From NCBI GenBank assembly GCA_018262235.1, contig JAGTRY010000001.1, forward strand, positions 1 to 64,000: a stretch of DNA of 64,000 nucleotides. The letters are read 5' to 3'. Shown here piece by piece: positions 25,657 through 34,732 of this stretch. Source of the stretch: Pseudomonadota bacterium (GTDB taxonomy: Bacteria; Pseudomonadota; Gammaproteobacteria; Burkholderiales; Rhodocyclaceae). Position 1 is the stretch's first letter, and each line of letters begins with the position of its first letter. The notes below the pieces were generated by a model. The model was not told the origin of the DNA. It ran no database searches and saw only the letters and a list, made by a program, of their open reading frames with translations. Both the position numbers and the translations under genes were made by a program.

Positions 25657-26321
25657 CAACCCGAAACGATGGTGCCGTGTTCTTCGATCTTGACGAGACG
25701 CTTGTCGACCGCCGCGCCAGCGTGATGCGCTTTGCCCAGCGCCTGTGGCAGGAAGGCGAGGTGCACGCTGAGAGCGAATCCACGTTCCTCAATACCTTCA
25801 TCGCGCTCGACGACAATGGCCGCTCGCCCGGCCCGGCACGCTTCGAGGCGCTATGCGCGCAGCACCTGCCGCACACGAATCCGCATGCGCTGTTCGAACG
25901 CTTCCGCCGCGAAGCCTGGGTAGAGACCACGCTCCTCCCGGATGCTGTCTCCGTGCTGGAAGCGGTGGCCGCGCGCGGCTATCGCGTCGGCATCGTCAGC
26001 AATGGTTCCTCGGCCTCGCAGCGCGCCAAGATCCGCAATACCGCCTTGCGTCCCTGGGACGAGGTCGCGGTCATTTCCGGCGAGCTGGGCTGCAAGAAGC
26101 CGGATCCGGCGATCTACCTGCATGCACTCAGCATGCTGGACGTAGCGCCAGAGAACTGCTGGTTCGTTGGCGACGACGCCTTCAACGATGTGCTGGGACC
26201 CGCTACGCTGGGCCTGCGCCCGATCTGGGTCGAGCGTCACGTCGGCTGGCCGCAGCAGCACGCCCATGCCTACGTGGCCCGCGTCACGCAACTGACGGAG
26301 GTGCTCGATGTCCTCCCTTGA
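25653..26321 (+). CDS. HAD-superfamily hydrolase
   Basis: This 222-residue HAD phosphatase has motif I FFDLDETLVD, motif II IVSNGSS, motif III Lys in CKKPDPAIYL and motif IV GDDAFNDVLG, with a helical cap typical of subfamily I. It starts inside the cobD stop (ATGA), so it belongs to the cobalamin operon, although no HAD step is part of the standard late pathway. It might clear phosphorylated by-products or replace another phosphatase; this is a guess. Confidence 0.82.
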   Translation: MTTRNDGAVFFDLDETLVDRRASVMRFAQRLWQEGEVHAESESTFLNTFIALDDNGRSPGPARFEALCAQHLPHTNPHALFERFRREAWVETTLLPDAVSVLEAVAARGYRVGIVSNGSSASQRAKIRNTALRPWDEVAVISGELGCKKPDPAIYLHALSMLDVAPENCWFVGDDAFNDVLGPATLGLRPIWVERHVGWPQQHAHAYVARVTQLTEVLDVLP

Positions 26322-26342
26322 GCCACGCCGCACCACGCTTTT

Positions 26343-26457
26343 CGTAGGGTGGGTTAGACCGCAGGCCGTAACCCGCCGATCAATACATTTCCGGCCGCTA
26401 TGCGGCCGCTTGCTCACAACCGGCGGGTTACGCAAAAAGCCGCTAACCCGCCCTACA
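26343..26457. repeat. REP-like palindrome between HAD gene and cobQ
   Basis: Arms GTAGGGTGGGTTAG and CTAACCCGCCCTAC enclose a region with further small palindromes (GGCCGC..GCGGCC). The right half nearly matches that of the element at 28147-28261, so the two belong to one family. Confidence 0.7.
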
Positions 26458-26468
26458 GGGTTTGCTCC

Positions 26469-28139
26469 ATGACTGCCCGCACCCTCATGGTCCAGGGCTG
26501 CACCTCGGACGCCGGCAAGAGCACCGTGGTCGCGGCGATCTGCCGCTGGCTGGTACGCGGCGGCATAAAGGTCGCGCCCTTCAAGCCACAGAACATGGCA
26601 TTGAATTCAGCGGTGACGGCTGATGGCGGCGAGATCGGCCGCGCCCAGGCCGCGCAGGCCATGGCCTGCCGCATCGCGCCCACCACCGACATGAACCCGG
26701 TTCTGCTGAAACCGAATACCGACGTCGGCGCGCAGGTGATCATCCAGGGTCATGCCATTGGCAACATGGATGCGCTGGATTACCACGCCTACAAATCCAC
26801 GGCGCGAGCTGCCGTGCTCGATTCCTTCGCCCGCCTGTGCAGCCAGTACGAAGCGGTGATCGTCGAAGGCGCCGGTTCGCCCGCCGAGATCAATCTGCGC
26901 GCGAATGACATCGCCAACATGGGCTTCGCCGAGGCCGTGGATTGCCCGGTGATCCTCGTGGCGGACATCGACCGCGGCGGCGTTTTCGCGCATCTGGTCG
27001 GCACGCTGGAATTGCTCAGCGAGTCCGAGCAGGCCCGCGTGAAGGGATTCGTGATCAACCGTTTCCGTGGCGATATCGCCCTGCTGCAAAACGGGCTGGA
27101 CTGGCTGGAAGAACGCACCGGCAAGCCCGTGCTCGGCGTGCTGCCTTATCTGCACGGCCTGCAACTGGAAGCCGAAGACGCGATTGCCCGCGACGTGCTC
27201 TCGCCCGCTGGTGAAGGCCAGCGCCTGCGGGTGATCGTGCCGGTCACCCCGCGTATCTCGAACCACACCGATTTCGACGCCCTGCGCCTGCACCCGCAGA
27301 TCGACTTCCGTTTCATCGGGCCGGATGAAGCAAGTCAGGCGCCGGGGCGTCCCAAGCCTGGCGCCACCCCCTCGGAGGGGGGTGTGCCCGGTTACGGTCA
27401 CACCGGGGGCTCACATATCCCAGCGGCGGACCTGATCGTGCTGCCCGGCTCCAAGGCCGTGCGTGCCGACCTCGCCTTCCTGCGCCAGCAGGGCTGGGAG
27501 GCGGCCATTGCCAGGCACCTGCGCTACGGCGGAAAAGTCATCGGCATCTGCGGCGGCTTCCAGATGCTCGGCACGGAGATTGCCGACCCTGATGGTCTGG
27601 AAGGCGCGCCGGGCGTGGCTTGCGGACTGGGCTATCTGGATATGCGCACCACGCTTGCTTCTGCGAAGCAACTGCGCAATGAGCACGGAACGCTGAACCT
27701 TCCATTGCCGTCATTCCGGCGAAGGCCGGAATCCAGATCGGACGTTGCGGCAACGCCTCCGCTGGATCCCGGCTCGGGCGAAGCCCGGTTTATCCTGAGC
27801 TTGTCGAAGGGCCGGGATGACGCCGAGATTGAGGTGCATGGCTATGAAATCCACGCCGGCGTGACGACCGGCCCCGCGCTGAGTCACCCTGCCGTGGAAC
27901 TTTCCGGCGGCCCGGACGGCGCCATTTCGGCTGACAATCAGATCCTCGGCACTTATCTGCACGGGCTCTTCGATTCGCCCGCCGCCTGCGACGCGCTGCT
28001 CGCCTGGGCAGGCCTGAGTGAAGCAAGGTCGCCGGACATTGCCGCACTGCGCGATGCGAGCATCGAACGGCTGGCGGATATGATCGAGGAATTCATGGAT
28101 ACCGAAAAACTGATGGCGATTCTGGAGCACCGCACATGA
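26469..28139 (+). CDS. cobQ: Cobyric acid synthase, with two in-frame palindrome insertions
   Basis: CobQ/CbiP adds four amides to make cobyric acid. The 556-residue protein has the ATPase start [52 protein letters not shown], and a glutaminase-like domain with the Cys in [12 protein letters not shown] and the His in [10 protein letters not shown]. It is about 50 residues longer than usual. Two extra segments explain this: a Gly/Pro-rich stretch before [13 protein letters not shown] (27330-27420) and a palindrome-encoded stretch containing [10 protein letters not shown] (27708-27822). Both keep the frame, so the enzyme may still work. Confidence 0.93.
   Translation: MTARTLMVQGCTSDAGKSTVVAAICRWLVRGGIKVAPFKPQNMALNSAVTADGGEIGRAQAAQAMACRIAPTTDMNPVLLKPNTDVGAQVIIQGHAIGNMDALDYHAYKSTARAAVLDSFARLCSQYEAVIVEGAGSPAEINLRANDIANMGFAEAVDCPVILVADIDRGGVFAHLVGTLELLSESEQARVKGFVINRFRGDIALLQNGLDWLEERTGKPVLGVLPYLHGLQLEAEDAIARDVLSPAGEGQRLRVIVPVTPRISNHTDFDALRLHPQIDFRFIGPDEASQAPGRPKPGATPSEGGVPGYGHTGGSHIPAADLIVLPGSKAVRADLAFLRQQGWEAAIARHLRYGGKVIGICGGFQMLGTEIADPDGLEGAPGVACGLGYLDMRTTLASAKQLRNEHGTLNLPLPSFRRRPESRSDVAATPPLDPGSGEARFILSLSKGRDDAEIEVHGYEIHAGVTTGPALSHPAVELSGGPDGAISADNQILGTYLHGLFDSPAACDALLAWAGLSEARSPDIAALRDASIERLADMIEEFMDTEKLMAILEHRT
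27330..27420. repeat. Palindromic insert inside cobQ (first)
   Basis: Nested palindromes (ACCCCCT..AGGGGGGT and GCCCGG..CCGGGGGC) lie in the coding frame between FRFIGPDE and [13 protein letters not shown], where homologues normally have only a few residues. It adds about 25 to 30 codons without a stop. Confidence 0.6.
27708..27822. repeat. Palindromic insert inside cobQ (second)
   Basis: The first arm starts CGTCATTCCGGCGAAGGCC and the last ends CCGGGATGACG. This is the widespread REP type whose translation reads SFRRRPESR. It adds about 38 codons in frame in a loop of the amidase domain. Confidence 0.8.
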
Positions 28140-28146
28140 CAAATTT

Positions 28147-28261
28147 CGTAGATGGGTTCGGAGCGAAGCGACAACCCACCGATCAAGAAATTTCTGGCCA
28201 CAAAGCGGCCCCTTGCCAACAACCGGCGGGTTACGCGAAAAGCCGCTAACCCGCCCTACGC
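28147..28261. repeat. REP-like palindrome between cobQ and btuC
   Basis: It begins CGTAGATGGGTT and ends GCCGCTAACCCGCCCTACG. The right half is nearly the same as the element at 26343-26457. It fills the 129-base gap between cobQ and btuC. Confidence 0.7.
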
Positions 28262-28268
28262 TTTCGTC

Positions 28269-29243
28269 ATGACCCTCAAACCCCCACCCCTCCCCCTCGC
28301 CCTGCTGCTCGCCGCCTTTGGCGTGCCCGCCGCGCTGCTGCTAGGCCTGCTCTCGGGCTCTGCGGGCTGGGGCTGGCCGAGTGAAGAGATTCTCTGGCTG
28401 ATCCGCGTGCCACGCGTGCTCGCAGCCTTCGGCACCGGTGCGGCCCTCGCCTTGGCGGGCGCGCTGATCCAGTTGGTCACGCGCAATCCGCTCGGCGATC
28501 CGCATGTGCTGGGCGTGACCAGTGGGGCTTCGGTCGGTGCGTTACTGATGCTGCTGCTCGCCCCGGCCGGCCTGCTGCTGGCGCCGGAGCTTGGTGCCGT
28601 ACTCGGCGCACTCGGTGCCATGTCATTGGTCTTCGCGCTGGCCTGGCGCAGCATGGGGCGTGGCCTCGCGCCCAGCGCCCAGCCCGGCACGGTGATCGTG
28701 CTGCTGGTCGGCGTGATGATCGGTGCAGCGTGCAGTGCGGTGGTGTCCTTCATGCTGGCGATGGCCAATGACCTGCAGTTGCGCAGCATCGTGTTCTGGC
28801 TACTTGGCGATCTGAACGGTGCGGCACTGTGGTGGCCCGTGTGGGTCGCCGTGGGCCTCGCCCTGCTGCTGGCCTGGCCGCGCGCGCAGGAGCTGGACTG
28901 GATCGCACGCGGTGACGCCTGGGCGTGGACGCTCGGTGTGCCGGTTGCCAAGCGCCGCCGGATCGCCATCTTCGCGGCTTGTCTCGCTACCGGCGCAGCG
29001 GTCGCCACGGCAGGCAGCATCGGCTTTGTCGGTCTGGTTGCGCCGCATATCGTAAGACTCACCGGATTGCGTCACGCCAGAATGCTTTTGCCATTTTCAG
29101 CATTGTTCGGTGGGGTTTTCCTCGTGCTCGCTGACACGGTGGCACGGACCATCATTGCGCCGGCCCAATTGCCAGTGGGCGTGATCTCGGCCAGCGTGGG
29201 AGTGCCCTTGTTCCTGATGCTGCTCTTGCGGAGGCGCGCATGA
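28269..29243 (+). CDS. btuC: Cobalamin ABC transporter permease
   Basis: This is a 324-residue FecCD/BtuC-type permease with about nine to ten membrane helices. Family blocks are IRVPRVLAAFGTGAALALAG, NPLGDPHVLGVTSGAS, VFWLLGDLNGA and GFVGLVAPHIVRL. ATG 28269 lies just after the palindrome. Its stop overlaps the btuD start as ATGA. With BtuD and BtuF it moves corrinoid from periplasm to cytoplasm. Confidence 0.94.
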   Translation: MTLKPPPLPLALLLAAFGVPAALLLGLLSGSAGWGWPSEEILWLIRVPRVLAAFGTGAALALAGALIQLVTRNPLGDPHVLGVTSGASVGALLMLLLAPAGLLLAPELGAVLGALGAMSLVFALAWRSMGRGLAPSAQPGTVIVLLVGVMIGAACSAVVSFMLAMANDLQLRSIVFWLLGDLNGAALWWPVWVAVGLALLLAWPRAQELDWIARGDAWAWTLGVPVAKRRRIAIFAACLATGAAVATAGSIGFVGLVAPHIVRLTGLRHARMLLPFSALFGGVFLVLADTVARTIIAPAQLPVGVISASVGVPLFLMLLLRRRA

Positions 29244-30022
29244 GTCTGCGCTTGGAAAATCTGCGCCTGAATGCCGGCGGCAAACCCGATGGACGCAGCC
29301 TGATCGCGGATCTCAGCCTGTCGATGAATCCTGGCGAGCGCTGGGTGTTGCTCGGGCCGAACGGCGCGGGCAAGTCTACCCTGCTCGTTGCGCTGGCAGG
29401 TCTTCTCCCACCCAATGCCGGAAGCATCCTGCTCCACGGCAAACCACTGGCGGGCTGGCCTGGTGAAGCGCTCGCCCGCCAGCGTGCCTGGTGTCCGCAA
29501 TTCTGGCTCGACCCGTTTCCGGTCAGCGCCTGGGAGACCGTGGCTTGTGCCCTCTTCGCACTGCACCCGGAACATTCGGCCCCAGCGGTCGAGGCGCTGG
29601 CGCGTCATTGGCTGAGCGAATTCGATGTCGACCATCTGGCCGATACCGATGTACGCATGCTCTCCGGCGGCGAGCGCCAGCGTATCGCACTCGCCACAGC
29701 ATGTGCCCAAGGGGCTCCGCTGCTCTTGCTGGATGAACCCAGCTCGCATCTGGACTGGTCGCATCAGGCGCTGCTGCAGGAACGCCTCAAGCGCTGGTCA
29801 GCCGATGGCGGTACGGTGTTGACTGCCGTGCATGATCTCAACCTGGCCTGGACCCTGGCCACCCACGCCCTGCTGCTCGACGGCCTGGGTGGGGCGGTGC
29901 ATGGTCCGCGCGACGATGTGCTGCAAGCGGATCGGCTCAGCGCTGCATTTGGCATACCGGTCAGCATGCGTGAAGAAAATGATGCGCGCTGGTTCCGCGT
30001 GGCGCTGGAGAATCCTTTATGA
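29240..30022 (+). CDS. btuD: Cobalamin ABC transporter ATP-binding protein
   Basis: The 260-residue ATPase has Walker A GPNGAGKSTLL, the signature MLSGGERQRIALA, Walker B LLLLDEPSSHLDW and the switch His in AVHDLNLAW. It is bracketed by ATGA overlaps with btuC and btuF, so all three transporter parts are translationally coupled. Confidence 0.94.
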   Translation: MSLRLENLRLNAGGKPDGRSLIADLSLSMNPGERWVLLGPNGAGKSTLLVALAGLLPPNAGSILLHGKPLAGWPGEALARQRAWCPQFWLDPFPVSAWETVACALFALHPEHSAPAVEALARHWLSEFDVDHLADTDVRMLSGGERQRIALATACAQGAPLLLLDEPSSHLDWSHQALLQERLKRWSADGGTVLTAVHDLNLAWTLATHALLLDGLGGAVHGPRDDVLQADRLSAAFGIPVSMREENDARWFRVALENPL

Positions 30023-31059
30023 ATATTTTGAAACGCGTAATGATTGCCGCAGGAGCAGCCTCTGGCCACGCAGCGTGTTTGAATCTGTGGGAGCGACGTC
30101 CACGTCGCGAAGCAGCCGTTCGCGACATGGACGTCGCTCCCACAAACCTCTTCCACGGCCCAAGATTTCTCGTTGCGCTTGTCATGCTGCTATGCCTCGG
30201 CGTGACCCACGCAGCCCCCATCACCCTGAAAGATGATGCCGGCCACACGCTGACACTGAAAGCCCCAGCCCAACGCGTGATCTCGCTAGCCCCCAGCCTC
30301 ACCGAAATGCTTTACGAAGCGGGTGGTGGCGACAAGCTGGTGGGCGCGGTGGAGTACAGCGACTTCCCGCCGCCCGCACTCGCGGTGCCACGCATCGGCA
30401 GCAACCAGAAGCTCGATCTGGAACGCATCGCCAGCCTCAAGCCGGATCTGGTACTGGTGTGGTTCCACGGCAACGCCCAGCGTGAAGTGGAGCAGTTGCG
30501 TGCCCTGAACATTCCGATGGCGTATTTCGAACCGCACGGCATCGCTGACATTCCCGGCGTGCTCGAACGCATCGGTCAGCTGATGGGCAGCGAACGCGTA
30601 GCCAGCGCTGCGGCAACAAAATTCCGTGCCCGCCACGCCGCCTTGCAACGCGCCTACACCGGCCGGCCACCGGTTCGCGTGTTCTACCAGATCGCCCAGA
30701 AACCGTTGCTGACCATCAATGACCAGCAGATCATCTCGGACGTGATCCGCCTGTGCGGCGGCGTGAACGTCTTCGGCAAGGAAACCATGCTGGTGCCACA
30801 GCTCTCCACCGAAAGCGTGGTCTCAGCCAACCCGGAGGTCATCCTCACCGCACGCATGGGCGGTGGCGGCAGCGCGCCACTGCGCGCCATGGATGAGCCC
30901 ACGCTCGCGGACTGGTTGAAGTTCGGCAAGCTTCCGGCAGTGAAGAACCGGCAGCTGTGGTTGATCCCCGGCGCCCTGATCAGCCGCCACGGCCCGCGCA
31001 TCCTCGATGGCGCACAGGCGGTTTGCACGGCACTCGACGATGCGAGGAAGCACAAATGA
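30019..31059 (+). CDS. btuF: Periplasmic cobalamin-binding protein, leader disrupted by palindrome
   Basis: BtuF delivers corrinoid to BtuCD. The mature part is typical: RVISLAPSLTEMLYEAGGG, VGAVEYSDFPP, LKPDLVLVWFHGN and ISRHGPRILDGAQAV. The ATG at 30019 overlaps btuD, but a palindrome (30086-30144) is translated in the first 45 residues before the hydrophobic segment FLVALVMLLCLGVTHA. Translation from 30019 would give an odd leader with a buried signal sequence; a restart at ATG 30127 (within the right arm) would restore a normal signal peptide. Which start is used is unclear. Confidence 0.9.
   Translation: MNILKRVMIAAGAASGHAACLNLWERRPRREAAVRDMDVAPTNLFHGPRFLVALVMLLCLGVTHAAPITLKDDAGHTLTLKAPAQRVISLAPSLTEMLYEAGGGDKLVGAVEYSDFPPPALAVPRIGSNQKLDLERIASLKPDLVLVWFHGNAQREVEQLRALNIPMAYFEPHGIADIPGVLERIGQLMGSERVASAAATKFRARHAALQRAYTGRPPVRVFYQIAQKPLLTINDQQIISDVIRLCGGVNVFGKETMLVPQLSTESVVSANPEVILTARMGGGGSAPLRAMDEPTLADWLKFGKLPAVKNRQLWLIPGALISRHGPRILDGAQAVCTALDDARKHK
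30086..30144. repeat. REP-like palindrome in btuF leader
   Basis: Arms of 26 bases (30086-30111 and 30119-30144) differ at one position and contain GGGAGCGACGTCCA. The same family occurs at 35651-35725. Confidence 0.8.
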
Positions 31060-31862
31060 AAACCGAACATATTGTTAAGCATGGAACTTTCATGCGCCTC
31101 ATATTTTCCTTGGTGCTGCTGACCGTTGCTCTATCCGGTTGCGGCCAGCCGTTCATCAGAACCACTGCAGGCGGCAGCGAGATGGTTTTCGATGGTGATA
31201 TCACGAAAGAGAGCGTCGAAAAGTTCAAGGAGAAACTCGCTGCATCACCTCAGGTAAAGAAATTAATCATCCGATCCACCGGAGGCGATGCAGAGTCAGG
31301 CATCGATATCGGCGAACTGGTCTTTCAACGCCATCTTGATATTGAGATAAAGGGCTACTGCCACTCGGCCTGTGCCAACTTCATCTTTCCGGCAGGAAGA
31401 ATCAAGACCATTCCGGACAACGCCGTAGTTACTTGGCACGGCAATATCAGATTCGGCATGTACAAATTTGAATTAGGTGACGTCCAGATCCCCGGCAAAC
31501 AGATGCTGAATAGCCTGAACGTCCCTGAAGACAAAAAGGAGTCTTTCATTGAGTCATTGGCGCAATCTTCTTACGCCCTGCAAAAAAAGGAAGAAGGCTT
31601 TTATGCCAAGATCGGCGTCAATGGTTTCATTGCCTGGATAGGGAAGATCCCCCCTTATCAGGTGGAAGATGTGTACACGATGAGCGCCGCCGACATGGCG
31701 AAGTTCGGCATCAAGGACGTCAAGGCCAACGACGGATATGAAACTTTGGACTTCACCCGCATGACTGTTTCGAAGGTCTCCGTCATCAAAATCGATACGG
31801 ATGTTTCACCACCTGTCATCAAGAATCCCAAGCAACCTGCCGAATGGTTCAAATGGGAATGA
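31056..31862 (+). CDS. ClpP/crotonase-like periplasmic lipoprotein
   Basis: This 268-residue protein has a signal peptide with lipobox ALSGC. The body resembles COG3904-type periplasmic proteins with a ClpP/SppA-like fold: LIIRSTGGDAESGIDIGEL, then IKGYCHSACANFIFPAG, where a Ser between cysteines is the candidate nucleophile, and VVTWHGN. The ATG overlaps the btuF stop (ATGA); ATG 31092 is an alternative with a shorter signal peptide. Base composition is lower in GC than its neighbours, which suggests later acquisition. A link to cobalamin is not evident beyond position. Confidence 0.72.
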   Translation: MKTEHIVKHGTFMRLIFSLVLLTVALSGCGQPFIRTTAGGSEMVFDGDITKESVEKFKEKLAASPQVKKLIIRSTGGDAESGIDIGELVFQRHLDIEIKGYCHSACANFIFPAGRIKTIPDNAVVTWHGNIRFGMYKFELGDVQIPGKQMLNSLNVPEDKKESFIESLAQSSYALQKKEEGFYAKIGVNGFIAWIGKIPPYQVEDVYTMSAADMAKFGIKDVKANDGYETLDFTRMTVSKVSVIKIDTDVSPPVIKNPKQPAEWFKWE

Positions 31863-31869
31863 CGACGCC

Positions 31870-32445
31870 ATGACAACCCACCTGATTCTCGGAGGTACCC
31901 GCTCCGGCAAGAGCAGCTTTGCGCAGGCGCTTGCGGAAGCACACCCGGGGGAGGTCCAGCTGATCGTCACCGCCGAGATCCTCGATGATGAAATACGCGA
32001 ACGCGTTGCCAGGCATCGCGCCGAACGGCCAAGCCATTGGCATGTCACCGAAGCACCCATCGACTTGCCCGAAGCCATCGCACACCTGGCTGTCGGGTGC
32101 GCACCGCGCACCGATCCGGCTGATGTACAAGACAATCCGGTGCGCAATGCGCACCCTACGTTCGTGCTGGTGGATTGCCTCACCCTTTGGCTCTCCAACC
32201 TCCTGTGCACGCGACCTGAAATCCTGAGCGAACGTGTCGATGCGCTGTGCACTGCAATCGTCTCGGCCCGTGGCCAGCTGGTGCTGGTCTCCAACGAGGT
32301 GGGCTGGGGCATCGTGCCCGAGAACAAGCTCGCGCGCCTGTTCCGCGACGAACAAGGCAGGCTGAACCAGCGCGTCGCCGCACTGTGCGACGAGGTGACG
32401 CTGGTGGCAGCGGGACTGCCATTGAAGCTGAAGGGCACGCGATGA
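31870..32445 (+). CDS. cobU: Adenosylcobinamide kinase / guanylyltransferase
   Basis: CobU phosphorylates adenosylcobinamide and loads GMP on it. The 191-residue protein has LILGGTRSGKSSFAQALA (P-loop), HRAERPSHWHVTEAP with the guanylylated His, VLVDCLTLWLSNLL and LVSNEVGWGIVPENKLARL. About 22 residues before FVLVDCLTLW are unusual and come from a palindrome (32095-32156). It is probably active since the insert sits in a loop. Its stop overlaps the following start. Confidence 0.94.
   Translation: MTTHLILGGTRSGKSSFAQALAEAHPGEVQLIVTAEILDDEIRERVARHRAERPSHWHVTEAPIDLPEAIAHLAVGCAPRTDPADVQDNPVRNAHPTFVLVDCLTLWLSNLLCTRPEILSERVDALCTAIVSARGQLVLVSNEVGWGIVPENKLARLFRDEQGRLNQRVAALCDEVTLVAAGLPLKLKGTR
32095..32156. 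repeat. Palindromic insert inside cobU
   Basis: Arms 32095-32112 and 32139-32156 match at 16 of 18 positions in inverted orientation; each arm is itself near-palindromic (GGTGCGCAATGCGCACC). It is translated in frame as CAPRTDPADVQDNPVRNAHP, a segment I do not expect in CobU. Confidence 0.7.
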
Positions 32446-33680
32446 GCGGCACGCTACAAACCCCGCGCCTGCTTCTGCAGCCACTGACAAAGGATGACGC
32501 CGCACAGGTACTGGCCTACGAAATGCGTAACCACGCTTTGCACGGACGGCACGGCCCCGTACGCGCGGCGACTGATTTCACGCTAGAGGCTTGTGTCCAA
32601 AGAGTCGCCGCACAGCTTGAAGAAGTCTCACGCGGTCACGCCTGTCGCTGGATTCTGCGCTTGCCTACCCAGCCCGAGTCCATCATCGGCCATGTTGCCA
32701 TCACCTCCATCCAGCGCGGTGTGCGCCATGCCGGCGTTCTGGGCTACGGACTGGACAATGAGCACGCCGCTCAAGGGCTGATGACTGAAGCCGTCTCGGC
32801 AGCCATCCAGTACGCCTTTGGCGCCCTGAACCTGCACCGCATTGAGGCCAACCACCGCCCGGACAACCTCGCCAGCGCACGTGTACTCGCCAAGCTTGGC
32901 TTCGAACGAGAAGGCTTTGCACGCAACTACATCCGTTTGAATGGAGAGTGGTCGGATGTGGTGCTCAACAGCCTATGCAATCCGGCCTGGCGCGCTCCGC
33001 TGATGCTGCAGGCAAATGATGCCCCCGAAGCCTACCTCGCTCCCTGCGCGATCATCGATTGCGAGCATCCCGCCATCCAAGCCAAGGCCAGCAGATTACG
33101 CACTTTGAATGGCGATGTGCTGAGCCTGGCCCGCGCCAGTTTCGAGTTCGTGCGTGATGGAATCGTCCATAGCTGGGATGCACAGCAGGGGCCCGTCACA
33201 CTGAAAGCCTCGGAGGTGCTGCTGAGCGGTTATGGCTACTGCTATGCCAAGAGTCATCTGCTCGCCGCGCTCTTGCGTGCCAATGGCATCGCTGCCGGCT
33301 TGTGCTACCAACGCCTTTCCATCGGGGACGGCGGCGCACCATATTGTCTGCATGGGCTGAACGCCATCCTGCTGCCCGGCTTCGGCTGGTATCGCTGCGA
33401 CGCACGCGGCAACAAGCCGGGCATCAGCGCCGAGTTCGATCCGCCCCGTGAACGCCTCGCTTTCAAACTGCAGGATGCCTTTGAGACCGATTTTCCACAG
33501 ATCAATGCACGGCCCCTGCCCGCAGTGATCGAGGCCCTGCGGGCAGCACCCGACATCTTCTGGCTGCACGATCATCTGCCGGATCTTGCCCATCCACCTT
33601 CGCAGGGGGCGCCATGTGCCCCATCAAGACCGATATCAACAACCCAGTCGTGTGCCCTGCGCACCCCACACACACCATGA
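32442..33680 (+). CDS. GNAT acetyltransferase fused to transglutaminase-like domain
   Basis: The 412-residue frame is continuous. Residues 1 to about 180 are a RimJ-type GNAT domain ([55 protein letters not shown]). Residues about 190-400 look like a transglutaminase/cysteine-protease fold with Cys in [18 protein letters not shown] (near 267), His in [11 protein letters not shown] (near 304) and Asp in RCDARGNK (near 320). It overlaps cobU and cobT at its ends. I know both domains separately; the fusion and its place in a cobalamin operon are unusual, and no function can be assigned. Confidence 0.8.
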   Translation: MSGTLQTPRLLLQPLTKDDAAQVLAYEMRNHALHGRHGPVRAATDFTLEACVQRVAAQLEEVSRGHACRWILRLPTQPESIIGHVAITSIQRGVRHAGVLGYGLDNEHAAQGLMTEAVSAAIQYAFGALNLHRIEANHRPDNLASARVLAKLGFEREGFARNYIRLNGEWSDVVLNSLCNPAWRAPLMLQANDAPEAYLAPCAIIDCEHPAIQAKASRLRTLNGDVLSLARASFEFVRDGIVHSWDAQQGPVTLKASEVLLSGYGYCYAKSHLLAALLRANGIAAGLCYQRLSIGDGGAPYCLHGLNAILLPGFGWYRCDARGNKPGISAEFDPPRERLAFKLQDAFETDFPQINARPLPAVIEALRAAPDIFWLHDHLPDLAHPPSQGAPCAPSRPISTTQSCALRTPHTP

Positions 33681-34732
33681 TGAATACATTCAATATCCAG
33701 CCGCTCTCGCATGAACTCGAAGCCGCCATCCAGCAACGCCTCGACACACGGACCAAACCACTGGGCAGTCTCGGCAGCCTCGAAACCATCGCCCTGCAGG
33801 TCGGCCTGATCCAGCAGACGCTCACGCCGCAATTGAAGCAGGCGCGCATTGCAGTTTTCGCTGGCGATCACGGCGCGGCCAAGGCCGGTGTGGGTGCTTA
33901 CCCGCAAGAAGTTACCGCCCAGATGGTGATGAATTTCCTCGCTGGCGGAGCCGCCATCAACGTCCTGGCGCGCGAGGCCGGATTGAAGATTGCGGTGGTC
34001 GATTGCGGGGTGGCCTGCGAGATCTCCGGCGCAGGCGAGTCCAGCGTGGAATACGTTGGTGCCAAGCAGGGGTTTGGCACTGCCAACTACCTTGAGGCGC
34101 CTGCAATGAGTGTGGCGCAACGCGATGCGGCCATCGCTGTCGGCGCCCGACTGGTACGCACCTGGCATGCCGCCGGCTGCAACGCCATCGGCTTCGGCGA
34201 GATGGGCATCGGCAACACCTCCACGGCCAGCCTGCTGACCCACTTCATCACCGGCGCGGACCTGGATGCCGTGATTGGTCGTGGTGCAGGACTCGACGAT
34301 GCGGGCCTCGCCCGCAAACGCGGTTTGCTTGCCCGAGCCGCCGCACGCGTTGCCGGTCGCCCGCTCTCGGCGCTGGACGCCCTTGCCGAATTCGGTGGTT
34401 TCGAAGTTGCCACCATGGTCGGCGCCTATCTTGCGGCAGCGGAAGCGCGCATGCTGATCGTGGTGGATGGCTTCATCGTCACCAGTGCCCTGCTGGTCGC
34501 CCATGCGATCAACCCGGCGGTACTGGATTACTGCGTGTTTGCTCATGGCAGTGCCGAGCCTGGGCACCAGGCCCAGCTCACGTTCCTCGGCGCATCGCCG
34601 CTGCTGCAGCTGGGCATGCGACTGGGCGAAGGGACCGGGGCAGCCAGCGCCTTCCCGTTGATCCGTGCGGCCCTGGCGTGCATGAACGAGATGGCCGGGT
34701 TTGACGATGCAGGGGTGAGTCAAGCACATTGA
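33677..34732 (+). CDS. cobT: Nicotinate-nucleotide:dimethylbenzimidazole phosphoribosyltransferase
   Basis: CobT makes alpha-ribazole phosphate, the lower ligand precursor. The 351-residue protein has [50 protein letters not shown] and [14 protein letters not shown], including the catalytic Glu near the end. Starts at ATG 33677 or 33680 overlap the stop of the fusion gene. It feeds CobS two steps later. Confidence 0.95.
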   Translation: MMNTFNIQPLSHELEAAIQQRLDTRTKPLGSLGSLETIALQVGLIQQTLTPQLKQARIAVFAGDHGAAKAGVGAYPQEVTAQMVMNFLAGGAAINVLAREAGLKIAVVDCGVACEISGAGESSVEYVGAKQGFGTANYLEAPAMSVAQRDAAIAVGARLVRTWHAAGCNAIGFGEMGIGNTSTASLLTHFITGADLDAVIGRGAGLDDAGLARKRGLLARAAARVAGRPLSALDALAEFGGFEVATMVGAYLAAAEARMLIVVDGFIVTSALLVAHAINPAVLDYCVFAHGSAEPGHQAQLTFLGASPLLQLGMRLGEGTGAASAFPLIRAALACMNEMAGFDDAGVSQAH

